From assembly GCA_964505765.1 (NCBI GenBank), contig CAZDJQ010000015.1, positions 1-19,612 of the forward strand: a DNA stretch of 19,612 nt. The letters run 5' to 3'. The position numbers and the translations under genes are program-made. This DNA comes from CAZDJQ01 sp964505765 (GTDB lineage Bacteria; Patescibacteriota; Microgenomatia; UBA12405; JAHJSD01). The notes below the pieces were generated by a model. That model saw nothing but the letters and a program-made list of their open reading frames with translations, had not been told where the DNA came from and did no database searches. Every line of letters begins with the position of its first letter. Position 1 is the first letter of the stretch. Below, in pieces: positions 1 to 6,808 of this stretch.

Positions 1-184
1 CTTCAGCTAACAGTTCCACTTCCAGCTGTTGATAAAACTGCTCTTCACCTTGGATTTCCACCTCACCTTCTTGAAGTATCTCCACCACCTTAGCTTTAAT
101 ACTTCTTTCCTGTCCATAAATAGGACCTGCAAAACAAAACACTAACAAAATTAAGCTTGTCAAAAACAAACTAAATTTCTTCAT
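1..184 (-). CDS. YibE/F-like membrane protein, N-terminal fragment
   Basis: Only the first 61 codons are in the window; the gene runs off its left edge. The product starts with MKKFSLFLTSLILLVFCFAG, a clear signal peptide or first membrane segment, followed by PIYGQERSIKAKVVEILQEG and a QGEEQFYQQLEVEL stretch. This secreted N-terminal beta segment (KAKVxEIxEEGE... with QxLEVEL) resembles the extracytoplasmic start of YibE/F family proteins, multi-membrane proteins of unclear transport function. The membrane part that would confirm this lies outside the window. It starts 24 bases after the RRM gene stop on the same strand and may be cotranscribed with it. No clear Shine-Dalgarno was seen. The coding call is fairly safe; the family is tentative. 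Confidence 0.6.
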   Translation of the reverse strand, partial: MKKFSLFLTSLILLVFCFAGPIYGQERSIKAKVVEILQEGEVEIQGEEQFYQQLEVELLAE

Positions 185-208
185 AGCTCATTCTACTACA
201 GAAAGAGT

Positions 209-466
209 TTACTTTTTAGGTTTTGCTTCATTGACAATTATTTTTCGTCCTGAAACTTCTTGTTCGTTAAGTTTCTCAATTGCTTCCTGTGCCAGCTCTT
301 CGCTTGCCATAGTAACAAATCCAAACCCTCTTGAACGACCGGACTGCCGATCTTCAATAACAACTGCTTCTTCGACATCACCGACTTGTTCAAATAATTG
401 CTTCAAGTCGTCGCCTCTCATATCATAATCTAAGTTGCCAACATACAGCTTATTGGTATTAGCCAT
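209..466 (-). CDS. RRM-domain RNA-binding protein
   Basis: An 85-residue protein that is essentially one RNA recognition motif. It carries RNP2 (KLYVGNL, residues 6-12) and RNP1 (RGFGFVTM, residues 46-53), the two strands whose aromatic residues stack on single-stranded RNA, and a short basic tail (KPKK). Such stand-alone RRM proteins (Rbp type) are known from cyanobacteria and several other bacterial groups and bind RNA in the cytoplasm, often with a cold or stress role. The start is fixed by GGAGGTG 8-9 bases before the ATG. A strong extended -10 promoter at 546-573 gives a leader of about 70 nt. Identification is secure; the target RNAs are unknown. Confidence 0.93.
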   Translation of the reverse strand: MANTNKLYVGNLDYDMRGDDLKQLFEQVGDVEEAVVIEDRQSGRSRGFGFVTMASEELAQEAIEKLNEQEVSGRKIIVNEAKPKK

Positions 467-545
467 TTAGTTTCACCTCCTTGGGAAAATTCTTCTTGAA
501 GTCCTAACAGACCAAAAGAAATCTATAAATCATTAAACTGTCTTT

Positions 546-573
546 ATTATAACAGGAAAGAAAAATAAGTCAA
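546..573 (-). promoter_or_regulatory. Promoter of the RRM gene (extended -10)
   Basis: On the minus strand TTGACT (568-573) is followed after 16 bases by TATAAT (546-551), preceded by TG to give an extended -10. Transcription would start near 539, leaving a leader of about 73 nt before the ATG at 466. Confidence 0.75.
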
Positions 574-577
574 AAAA

Positions 578-1546
578 TCAGCAAACACCCAAAAAGACCT
601 GATGACAGTCAGGATTTGGACAATGGTCGCCTGGTTTCATATAGCCGTTTACTTGATGATGACAATAAGGACACTCCTTAACATAGGTTCCTATTGACTC
701 CTTATGAAACCCCGCTTCTTTGCCCGGCCCCAAGTCTATTTTAAAATTATTAACCAATAATTCATTGTTTGAGGCCCCGCAACCGGAACCAAAACCGTCA
801 ATGGTTCGTCCGGTTGCCTGCATTAATTCTCTCTCAAATCTGGCCGCCAGCCTAATTCTTTGTCCAAAAGAAACATTAGAACTTATCAACCGATCAAAAT
901 GCCTGTCAATTACTCCTCTTGCCTTTCTGCTTACTCTTGCTTGTTCTTCTTTTGCCCGCCCCGCCGCAATTGCCCGCCAGACATTATCTGAAATTCCAAT
1001 ATGTCTCGCTAAAAGTTCAACCGGATCATCGCTATCGGCAATTTCTAAATATAAAGGCGTCTTTCTTAATTCATCTAAATTATTAAAGTTTTTTTTAGAA
1101 AGTTTTTGAGCAGTTTGGATATACTCATTTTCCCCCCATTCATCTTGCCGGACCGGGATGGCAAAATAGTCTATCCCGTTTCCGCCCTCATGCCCGATAT
1201 AAACATTTATTCTCCCCTCGGGTTGGTTCTTTTCAAAATCAGGAGGACTAATCCACAACCCAACCAAACGCTGGTCAGTTTCCAAAAAACGGCTAAAAAT
1301 TTGTTTAGAAACTTCATGGTTGTGAAACCTTTCCAAAGTTTTTTCCCCATCGGCGGAACAAATTAAGTCTCTGCCGTCTTTTGTCGGCAAATATTGCAAA
1401 TAAGTCATTCTTCTTTCCGGCGGTTGACTTATATCTGCTTCCATTAAATAAGCGCCGGTGTCAGCCGTCATTCTTTTTCTTGCTTTTTCCGGAGGTAATC
1501 CTTGATATAAACTGGTGTCAAAAGCTAGTCTTTCTGTTTGCAGCAT
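578..1546 (-). CDS. Unrecognised 322-aa protein with C-terminal zinc ribbon
   Basis: I do not recognise this family. The protein is soluble, with no signal peptide or membrane segment. Residues 1-190 are mixed alpha/beta and include GHEGGNGIDYFAIPV near 118-132. Residues 190-245 are helical and basic. A Gly/Cys patch GFGSGCGASN (251-260) follows. The C-terminus is a likely zinc ribbon: CPYC (292-295) paired with C309 and C314 in HCPNPDC, ending in GVC. The start is set by AGGAGA shortly before the ATG. A good promoter at 1694-1722 leaves a leader of about 140 nt with two hairpins. Gene reality is well supported; a nucleic-acid or regulatory role is only a guess from the ribbon and basic helices. 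Confidence 0.85.
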   Translation of the reverse strand: MLQTERLAFDTSLYQGLPPEKARKRMTADTGAYLMEADISQPPERRMTYLQYLPTKDGRDLICSADGEKTLERFHNHEVSKQIFSRFLETDQRLVGLWISPPDFEKNQPEGRINVYIGHEGGNGIDYFAIPVRQDEWGENEYIQTAQKLSKKNFNNLDELRKTPLYLEIADSDDPVELLARHIGISDNVWRAIAAGRAKEEQARVSRKARGVIDRHFDRLISSNVSFGQRIRLAARFERELMQATGRTIDGFGSGCGASNNELLVNNFKIDLGPGKEAGFHKESIGTYVKECPYCHHQVNGYMKPGDHCPNPDCHQVFLGVC

Positions 1547-1687
1547 ATTTTCTCCTGCTCGGGATAATTAGAAGTTGCTAATTTTCTGGCTTTTCCGACC
1601 TATTTTTGATTCGAAAATCAAATAGTCGAGAATCACAGTTGCGGCACAGCTGTGGATTTACACCACATTCCTTTAACACAACCTCTA
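1547..1687 (-). promoter_or_regulatory. Structured 5' leader of the zinc-ribbon gene
   Basis: This is the region between the predicted transcription start and the ATG. In RNA sense it has one stem at 1631-1658 (AATCCACAG pairing with CTGTGATT, one bulge) and another at 1605-1622, whose 7-bp stem TTTGATT/AATCAAA is closed by a UUCG tetraloop. It ends with an AGGAGA ribosome-binding site. It does not match a riboswitch class I know. Confidence 0.4.
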
Positions 1688-1693
1688 ATTATT

Positions 1694-1722
1694 AGACTAC
1701 GCTTTAAAACTTAGTTTGTCAA
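1694..1722 (-). promoter_or_regulatory. Promoter of the zinc-ribbon gene
   Basis: Minus strand: consensus TTGACA (1717-1722), 17-base spacer, then TAGTCT (1694-1699). The same -35/spacer/-10 combination occurs before the thiolase operon at 15189-15217. Confidence 0.6.
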
Positions 1723-1933
1723 AGAACTATTAAAGAAGTTAACTTTATTTAATTATAATATTCCTATACTGTTTTAATTCTTTTTCTCCAAATTTAAGTG
1801 TGCGATCGCATAGATAAATTTTATTAATAACTTGTCGCTCTAAGTAATACGTAGGTTCTAAAGCCGAGTACGATTTCTTCTTTTTGTGTCATTTCGTTGG
1901 AGTAAGCGAACTTTATTTCGCTATCCTTTTTTT

Positions 1934-1958
1934 TGTAGGGGTAGACTTTGTGCCTACA
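1934..1958. repeat. Degenerate GTAGGG-type hairpin
   Basis: TGTAGG (1934-1939) and CCTACA (1953-1958) form a 6-bp stem around a 13-base loop. The GTAGG/CCTAC ends match those of the perfect palindromes at 2132-2159 and 3983-4010, so this looks like a decayed relative. Confidence 0.4.
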
Positions 1959-2046
1959 CACAAGGTATTTCGGTTTTGGTTGAGCGCAGCTTACTGCGCT
2001 CATCAGCTGCAATCTCATGCCCAATTTGCAAAAGTCGGCAAAAATA

Positions 2047-2080
2047 AAACACTTCGATGATTCGAATCATCGAAGTGTTT
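2047..2080. repeat. 34-bp perfect palindrome, possible terminator of the Hsp20 gene
   Basis: Both arms, AAACACTTCGATGATTC and its exact complement, are centred on TTCGAA with no spacer. Read on the minus strand the hairpin is followed by TTTTATTTTTG, so it could end the Hsp20 transcript about 190 bases after that gene's stop. On the plus strand no T-run follows. A protein-binding site is an alternative. Confidence 0.6.
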
Positions 2081-2131
2081 AGTGTTTAGGTAGGAAGTTG
2101 ATATTTGGAAAGCTTTATTTTGTAGGGATTC

Positions 2132-2159
2132 GTAGGGAACGCAGATCTGCGTTCCCTAC
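2132..2159. repeat. REP-like 28-bp palindrome, copy 1
   Basis: A perfect palindrome with ends GTAGGGAACG / CGTTCCCTAC, centred on AGATCT. An extra half-copy TGTAGGGA lies just upstream at 2121-2128. It has the same length and the same GTAGGGA/TCCCTAC ends as 3983-4010 but a different interior, which is typical of mobile REP-like hairpins. Confidence 0.65.
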
Positions 2160-2272
2160 TTGTGTTACACTCAAATTTAGAATATATTATTTCGAATTTG
2201 TTCTTTAAATTTGTTAAAGTAAATGCTGCTCCGCACCAGGTAAGGCACAGAGCAACAATAATCTATTCTACC

Positions 2273-2677
2273 TTATCCTTTTTGCACTTTAATCTTTCTC
2301 GGTCTGGCTTCTTCCGCTTTTTTAAATTTAACTTTGATTACTCCGTCTTTTACTGTTGCTTCCGGCTCTTGACTCATATCAACATTCCCCGGAGCAGCAA
2401 CTCGATATCGATAACTGCGGCTGGCCTTTTTGTAAAACTTCTTGCCTTCTTCTTCTTTCTCTTCTTGACCGCGAATCTCAAGAATTCCGTCTTCAAAAGT
2501 TACTTCCACGTCTTCGGGTTTAACTCCGGCCACATTTGCCTCAACCACTATTTCATCTTCAGTCTCATAAACATCCATCTGCCTGCCGCCGTATTCCGCT
2601 TCACCTTCTTCCCAAATGGATGGCCAGCGCCAAAAAGATCGCAGATCAAACGGATCAATCAAGTTTTTGTTTGGCAT
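2273..2677 (-). CDS. Hsp20 / small heat-shock protein
   Basis: A 134-residue alpha-crystallin-domain chaperone. It would hold unfolding proteins as ATP-independent oligomers in the cytoplasm. The N-terminal arm carries DPFDLRSFWRWPSIWEEG. The domain starts at about residue 32 (MDVYETEDEIVVEANVAGV) and runs through EDVEVTFEDGILEIRG to the conserved GVIKVKFKKAE, ending in a short basic tail (RPRKIKVQKG). The ATG at 2677 is chosen because GGGGGTG lies just before it; an in-frame start 19 codons earlier would encode a non-family sequence. A consensus promoter lies at 2755-2783. No CIRCE-type inverted repeat was seen upstream, so heat control, if any, must use another signal. Confidence 0.95.
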   Translation of the reverse strand: MPNKNLIDPFDLRSFWRWPSIWEEGEAEYGGRQMDVYETEDEIVVEANVAGVKPEDVEVTFEDGILEIRGQEEKEEEGKKFYKKASRSYRYRVAAPGNVDMSQEPEATVKDGVIKVKFKKAEEARPRKIKVQKG

Positions 2678-2754
2678 CTTTTTCACCCCCTTGTTATTAA
2701 ACTCAATAATTAATAACAAACAATTATCAGTCAAACAATTACTTTGCTAATTTA

Positions 2755-2783
2755 AGTATAAAATGAGTCTTTTTTTTTGTCAA
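2755..2783 (-). promoter_or_regulatory. Consensus promoter of the Hsp20 gene
   Basis: Minus strand TTGACA (2778-2783), 17-base spacer rich in A, TATACT (2755-2760). It starts within 10 bases of the end of the upstream radical SAM gene. The leader is about 70 nt. Confidence 0.8.
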
Positions 2784-2791
2784 GAAAGAAA

Positions 2792-3826
2792 TTAAAATCT
2801 GCCTTTTATAGTAAACTTACAATGAGGACATTTATCTTTAGAAAATCTTTTTTGCACCTGGTAGCCTACACGTTTAATTAATGTTTCCCCACATTGCGGA
2901 CATTTGGTCGTCTGCATTTGTGTTCCCGGGATATTGCCTCCATAAACATAAGCTAACCCCGCTTCTTTACCGATTTCATAAACCTCTTTTAATTTATCAA
3001 CGTGAGTATTAGGCAAATCCTGAAGCTGCCAGGATATTTGGGAAGAAAAAGCAGAAATATGCCAAGGGACATTTTTACCAAGTTTATTTTTAATAAACTC
3101 TGCCAAATTTCTTAACATATTTAAATCATCGGATAAATTTGGAATCACTAGTGTCGTCACTTCCAGCCATACATCACTTTTTGCTAACCGCTGACAGTTT
3201 TCTAATACCGGCTTAGCCCGCCCGCCGCATATCTTTTGGTAAAACTCATCTTCCATTGATTTCACATCAATATTAATTCCGTCTAAATAAGGAATAATCT
3301 TATCTAAAGTTTTATCGCTCATAAATCCATTGGAGACCCAAACGTTTTTTAATCCCCTTTTATGGGCCAATTTCATTGTTTTCAAAGCATACTCAATAAA
3401 AATAGTCGGTTCGTTGTAGGTATAAGCAATTGATCGGCAATTGTTGTTTATCGCCAAGTCAACAATTTTTTCCGGCGGTAAATCCCGGCCCCAATTTATT
3501 TGATCATATTTTTCAACTTGTCCTTTGAGTTCATAAATTTGTGAACTCCGCCAATTTAAGCAATTATCACATTGAAAGTTACACCCAAAAGTCCCGATTG
3601 ACAGCGCTCTTGAGCCAGGTAAAAAGTGATAAAGCGGTTTTTTTTCAATTGGGTCTACATGAGCATCAAGTGCTTTGGCGTAAACTAAAGAATAAAGTTT
3701 TCCGTCTCTGTTTTGGCGGACACCGCAAACACCGGCCCGGCCGGAAGAGATAGTGCAGAAATGATTGCAAACTTGACAGTGAACATTCTTGTTTTCCAAT
3801 TGGTCATAAAGAATTGCTTCTTGCAT
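2792..3826 (-). CDS. amrS: AmmeMemoRadiSam system radical SAM enzyme
   Basis: A 344-residue radical SAM protein of the AmrS family, related to pyruvate-formate-lyase activases. An N-terminal cysteine cluster (C17, C20, C24, C34) precedes the Fe-S cluster motif C82-x3-C86-x2-C89 (CNFQCDNC), and IAYTYNEPTIFIEYA follows near residue 133. The C-terminus is a zinc ribbon, CPQCGETLIKRVGY then CPHC. In the family AmrS is paired with AMMECR1 and MEMO domain proteins; neither is in the window. Its substrate is not established. TATAAT sits 5 bases before the ATG, so the message may be leaderless, and no Shine-Dalgarno is present. It lies upstream of the Hsp20 gene, which has its own promoter. Confidence 0.9.
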   Translation of the reverse strand: MQEAILYDQLENKNVHCQVCNHFCTISSGRAGVCGVRQNRDGKLYSLVYAKALDAHVDPIEKKPLYHFLPGSRALSIGTFGCNFQCDNCLNWRSSQIYELKGQVEKYDQINWGRDLPPEKIVDLAINNNCRSIAYTYNEPTIFIEYALKTMKLAHKRGLKNVWVSNGFMSDKTLDKIIPYLDGINIDVKSMEDEFYQKICGGRAKPVLENCQRLAKSDVWLEVTTLVIPNLSDDLNMLRNLAEFIKNKLGKNVPWHISAFSSQISWQLQDLPNTHVDKLKEVYEIGKEAGLAYVYGGNIPGTQMQTTKCPQCGETLIKRVGYQVQKRFSKDKCPHCKFTIKGRF

Positions 3827-3831
3827 AATTC

Positions 3832-3837
3832 ATTATA
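3832..3837 (-). promoter_or_regulatory. -10 box of amrS, predicted leaderless
   Basis: A perfect TATAAT on the minus strand with only GAATT between it and the ATG. No good -35 is seen at 16-18 bases. Confidence 0.5.
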
Positions 3838-3930
3838 CAAAAAGTAAAGAACTAATTAGTCCATACATTTTTCCCCACATTGGTTAAAATGGGTAATTTA
3901 GAACGATCCCCTTTTTAAATACACAAAAAA

Positions 3931-3970
3931 GGGATTCCTCTGGACGAGACTCTACTTGGAATGACACAGT
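3931..3970. repeat. Interspersed repeat, GGATTCC...GGAATGACA type, copy 1
   Basis: GGGATTCCTC, then about 20 bases containing GACTCTACTT, then GGAATGACACAG. The ends ATTCC (3934-3938) and GGAAT (3958-3962) pair. A diverged copy at 12966-13003 has ATTTC/GAAAT at the same places. This resembles the GATTCYTC...GAATGACA repeats common between genes in many bacteria. Confidence 0.5.
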
Positions 3971-3982
3971 CTGTCGCAATCC

Positions 3983-4010
3983 GTAGGGACAGGTCGCGAC
4001 CTGTCCCTAC
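3983..4010. repeat. REP-like 28-bp palindrome, copy 2
   Basis: A perfect palindrome with ends GTAGGGACAG / CTGTCCCTAC, centred on TCGCGA. It shares length and termini with 2132-2159. It lies between the preceding repeat and the toxin-antitoxin promoter. Confidence 0.65.
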
Positions 4011-4070
4011 AATCTGAAGAAATGGAAAGCGCCGAATCTTTTCTCACAAAATACCCAAAATAATCACATA

Positions 4071-4099
4071 TTGACACAAATAGATAAATATAGTATAAA
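4071..4099 (+). promoter_or_regulatory. Promoter of the HTH-PIN operon, predicted leaderless
   Basis: TTGACA (4071-4076), 17-base spacer, TATAAA (4094-4099), then 6 bases to the ATG at 4106. The transcription start should coincide with the start codon. Confidence 0.75.
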
Positions 4100-4105
4100 A
4101 TAGAT

Positions 4106-4372
4106 ATGGATTACAAACTACCAATAACCTATACACCAGATCAAGTAGCGGAAATTTTGCAATTAAGTAAAAATACTGTTTACAAACTAATCAATAAAGG
4201 AGAAATTAAGGCAAAAAAATACGGCAATGTTTATAGAATACCAGCAAAATCTATATCTTTTGCCCTTACTGGATTAGATTACGACCTATTAGAAGCACAG
4301 CAAGAAGATCAAAAGAACCTAAAAATTATAGAAGAAAAACTTAATGAAGCAAGAAAAGAGTTATGGGATTAA
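4106..4372 (+). CDS. Excisionase-type HTH protein, probable antitoxin
   Basis: An 88-residue protein. Residues 8-50 form a MerR/excisionase-like helix-turn-helix (HTH_17): YTPDQVAEILQLSKNTVYKL is the two-helix core and GEIKAKKYGNVYRIP the wing. Residues 60-88 are a charged helix that may bind the partner toxin. The reading frame overlaps the PIN gene by 10 bases, the usual arrangement for an antitoxin translated before its toxin. It probably binds the toxin and represses its own promoter (4071-4099). No operator repeat was recognised. The gene pair sits between repeats, in line with horizontal gain. DNA binding is secure from the fold; antitoxin function is inferred from position. Confidence 0.85.
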   Translation: MDYKLPITYTPDQVAEILQLSKNTVYKLINKGEIKAKKYGNVYRIPAKSISFALTGLDYDLLEAQQEDQKNLKIIEEKLNEARKELWD

Positions 4373-4791
4373 GAGTATTTATTGACACTGATGTGTTCAT
4401 TTCCTCTCTTTTATCAAAAAAAGGCGCTGCTTTTGAGCTGCTAACTAAACAATCCCGATTAAAAAAATATATTTCTAATTACTCCCAAAAAGAAATATTT
4501 AGAACTGCACAAAAGCTGAAAATAGAAAAAAATAAAGTAAAAAAGAAACTACAACAATGCCAACAAATAAATATTTCTCAATCTATAAAAAAGATCCTTC
4601 AAACCTATATTTCTTATGTAAATGACAAAAACGATGCCCATATATTAGCGGGTGCTATAAAGAGTAATTCAAAATTTTTAGTTACTTATAACCTAAGAGA
4701 CTATAAAATCAACCTAATTAAAAATGATTTCGAAATTATTTGTCTCAAGCCCGCAAATCTACTTCAAATTTTAAGGAACAAAACGAGTTAA
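4363..4791 (+). CDS. PIN-domain protein, probable toxin ribonuclease
   Basis: A 142-residue PIN domain of the COG1569-like 'putative toxin' type. The expected acidic metal-binding residues are visible: D8 in VFIDTDVF, E44 in SQKEIFR, D91 in NDKNDAHILAGA, and D113 in TYNLRDYK. Such proteins are Mg2+-dependent ribonucleases that cut tRNA, rRNA or mRNA. The ATG lies inside the end of the HTH gene, so translation is coupled. It ends in a convergent overlap with the sulfotransferase gene, the two stop codons sharing bases at 4788-4791. Lysine-rich, A-rich codons set this pair apart from its neighbours, which suggests a different origin. The RNA target cannot be told. Confidence 0.87.
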   Translation: MGLRVFIDTDVFISSLLSKKGAAFELLTKQSRLKKYISNYSQKEIFRTAQKLKIEKNKVKKKLQQCQQINISQSIKKILQTYISYVNDKNDAHILAGAIKSNSKFLVTYNLRDYKINLIKNDFEIICLKPANLLQILRNKTS

Positions 4792-5351
4792 ATGTTTTTT
4801 TGGCGGTATAAAGACGGATCAACCACAGCAGCCATTTTGTCTACATTTAAGCCTTTATTTATAAACCGATTTAATTCTTGGGCGGTCTGTTCCGGGTTTA
4901 TTATAGTCTGGTTGTAATCCACTTGTAAAACCTCGATATTTTTTTGATCAGCCAGCCACTGCTTAACTTCTTTTAGATGCCGTTTAAACGCCTGCTTTAT
5001 TGCTTGTTTATCAACATTATCGTTCCGGCTCCTGCGCTCCATCATCTTGGCCTGCGAAGCTAACACTTCATCTAAATCTCTATTTATAAAGACTACTTTG
5101 TAATCATAATCTTTTGGTAAATACTCTAGCAACTCCGAAATTATTTTAACTGCTTTACCTTGGGCCTGATCCAGCCAATCAGTTTTACCTTGAGGCAATT
5201 TTTTAACCGGTTCAAATTCAAAGTAGCCTTGAGGATTGTCTTTGTCCGCCCGTCTCAGCTTATCCGTCAAAATCTGCATTCCGCCGGCTTGAACCATGTT
5301 CATCAGCATTGACGTCCCGGACCGAGGCAAGCCGGAAACTAAATAAACCAT
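4788..5351 (-). CDS. Sulfotransferase-family P-loop protein
   Basis: A 187-residue protein starting MVYLVSGLPRSGTSMLMNMV. The SGLPRSGTS loop (residues 6-14) is the 5'-phosphosulfate-binding P-loop form found in sulfotransferases. Downstream, VVFINRDLDEVLASQ matches the conserved region in which Arg and Ser bind the 3'-phosphate of PAPS. It is shorter than typical sulfotransferases and could instead be a small nucleotide-dependent transferase. The ATG at 5351 overlaps the TspO stop as TAATG, which fixes the start and implies coupling; an upstream in-frame start would add 12 residues lying within tspO. It is the last gene of the surface-protein operon. The acceptor is unknown. Confidence 0.82.
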   Translation of the reverse strand: MVYLVSGLPRSGTSMLMNMVQAGGMQILTDKLRRADKDNPQGYFEFEPVKKLPQGKTDWLDQAQGKAVKIISELLEYLPKDYDYKVVFINRDLDEVLASQAKMMERRSRNDNVDKQAIKQAFKRHLKEVKQWLADQKNIEVLQVDYNQTIINPEQTAQELNRFINKGLNVDKMAAVVDPSLYRQKNI

Positions 5352-5812
5352 TAATTTAAAATCACAATTGCCAAATTTAAAAGACAAGCAAATCCAACCC
5401 AGGCTAAATAAGGAACAAGTAAATAACCGGCTGTTTTGGATACTTGTTTAAACTCAACAAATGTTTTTAATATTGCCATCTGCAAAAGAACAATCTCAAA
5501 AAAGGCCAATAACGGGCTTTTAAAACTAAAGAAAATAATGGAGAATAAAAAATTTAGACCCAGCTGAACAAAATACCATTTTAAGATTGACCACCGCCAG
5601 CCCACTTTCCGCCACACTAAATAAACGCTGACTGCCATGAAAAGATATAGTAATGTCCACGCCGGCCCGAACACCCAGCCCGGCGGGTTAAACCAAGGTT
5701 TATTCAACTGCTGATACCATATATCATTCCCCGGCTGAGTTAAGAAACCGACTAGACCGCCGCCTACCTGGGGCACTAAAACAAAAAAAACTAAAACTAA
5801 AAAATTTTTCAT
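5351..5812 (-). CDS. tspO: TspO/MBR family membrane protein
   Basis: A 153-residue, five-helix membrane protein. The family signature is clear: WYQQLNKPWFNPPGWVFGPA at residues 33-52, followed by WTLLYLFMAVSVYLVW, then ...QLGLNFLFSIIFF and a final ...YLAWVGFACLLNLAIVI segment. TspO proteins bind and may degrade or transport porphyrins and affect stress responses in bacteria. The gene is 9 bases behind the cohesin gene and overlaps the sulfotransferase gene by one base, so it belongs to that operon. No Shine-Dalgarno is obvious. Confidence 0.95.
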   Translation of the reverse strand: MKNFLVLVFFVLVPQVGGGLVGFLTQPGNDIWYQQLNKPWFNPPGWVFGPAWTLLYLFMAVSVYLVWRKVGWRWSILKWYFVQLGLNFLFSIIFFSFKSPLLAFFEIVLLQMAILKTFVEFKQVSKTAGYLLVPYLAWVGFACLLNLAIVILN

Positions 5813-5821
5813 TAATTGCTT

Positions 5822-6799
5822 TTATTTAAAAATTTTCAATGTAAAAACATTCTGCCAAAATGATAAAATCAGTTCATTAAATGATTTCAACCCCCATAAA
5901 AGCTTGCTCAACAAAGAGGTTTCTTCCTTTATCTGCTGTTGTCCCAAAATCCTACCTTCTTCATAGAATTTTAACTGCGTTTTCTCCTCGGTTTCACCCA
6001 AAACTCTAGCTTCAAACATTACCTGCTGCTGTCCTTGTTGTTCTCCACTGATTTTTTCCGGCAGGACTAAAAAAGATGCTTTGGATAATTTGCTCAATAC
6101 ATTGCTTCCCTGACCGTCATTGGCCAATACCAAAGATGTCGGCAAAAACTCGACTTCGGCTAAACCCGGACTAATTCCTTTAAAATAAAAAGTGGCAAAT
6201 AATCCTCGATCCCCTTGATAACCGGGATTGGGCACTCCCCCGGTTAATCGGGCATAACCGGCCTCATTATCAATTTCTTTTTGGATGAATACATTGGCAA
6301 AAGAATCATTGGTGGAAACTTCAACTATCTCTAATCGATTGGGGTTGTAACCCACATCAACCTGAACGGCATTGATTGGTATTTTTAGATTCATCAGCTC
6401 TATCTTCATTGGAAAAATTTCTTCCAAGCGATATTGTCCTTTGGGCGGGATGGAAAAATAAGCCGTTTTTTTACCTATGGGAAAATTCAAAATACTCCGG
6501 CCCAAAATCAACTGCGTTTCTACCCAAACCAATCCCAAGCAAAAAAGCGAGATAAGAATAATTAAAAAGAAATTCCCCAGAGCAGAAAGAAAATTCTCGG
6601 GATTAGTCTCAAACGCTCCCCTAATATGCTTTCCTGCAAATAAATTGCCCAGAAACGCCGGAATTTCATCCGGGATAAAAAACCAAAGAATTAAATAACT
6701 AAAAGCCAAAAATATTCCAAAAGCAGCCATTACGTGGATAAAAACCCAGGAAAGTAAAATTAAAACGATAAAATTGAAAATTAAACCAACTGGAATCAT
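5822..6799 (-). CDS. Membrane-anchored cohesin-domain protein
   Basis: A 325-residue protein. Two hydrophobic segments at 1-43 and a third at 75-98 anchor it. Residues about 112-245 look like a cohesin / carbohydrate-binding-module-like beta-sandwich: FPMKIELMNLKIPINAVQVD opens the fold, VGYNPNRLEIVEVS is the typical 'Y.p..lev..v' strand, and GLFATFYFKGISPGLAEVEF the characteristic 'l..i.Fkv.....g...i' region. A Gln-rich stretch and a last hydrophobic segment (about 305-325) follow. Cohesins bind dockerins with Ca2+; the gene directly upstream encodes a dockerin. The start is 9 bases after that gene's stop. The domain call is by pattern and fairly good; the binding partner is inferred. Confidence 0.75.
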   Translation of the reverse strand: MIPVGLIFNFIVLILLSWVFIHVMAAFGIFLAFSYLILWFFIPDEIPAFLGNLFAGKHIRGAFETNPENFLSALGNFFLIILISLFCLGLVWVETQLILGRSILNFPIGKKTAYFSIPPKGQYRLEEIFPMKIELMNLKIPINAVQVDVGYNPNRLEIVEVSTNDSFANVFIQKEIDNEAGYARLTGGVPNPGYQGDRGLFATFYFKGISPGLAEVEFLPTSLVLANDGQGSNVLSKLSKASFLVLPEKISGEQQGQQQVMFEARVLGETEEKTQLKFYEEGRILGQQQIKEETSLLSKLLWGLKSFNELILSFWQNVFTLKIFK

Positions 6800-6808
6800 A
6801 AAATTAAA

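Larger units (their letters stand above)
1547..2272. other. 726-base region without a supportable gene
   Basis: It holds the leader and promoter of the zinc-ribbon gene (1547-1722), an AT-rich stretch, a degenerate GTAGGG hairpin (1934-1958), an 8-bp hairpin GAGCGCAG/CTGCGCTC near 1982-2001, a 34-bp perfect palindrome (2047-2080) and a 28-bp perfect palindrome (2132-2159). The only ORF of any size (1824-2024, minus) is made of repeat-like sequence and is not believed. Confidence 0.6.

Noticed and set aside
1801..1810. TGCGATCGCA, containing the cyanobacterial HIP1 octamer GCGATCGC
   Set aside because: Only one copy in the window; not evidence of cyanobacterial origin.
1824..2024. 66-codon open frame on the minus strand
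   Set aside because: It spans hairpins and a decayed GTAGGG repeat, has no ribosome-binding site and no protein-like pattern.
2162..2713. 183-codon open frame on the plus strand opposite the Hsp20 gene
   Set aside because: Its sequence is the antisense of the well-supported Hsp20 gene, Phe-rich, with no start signal.
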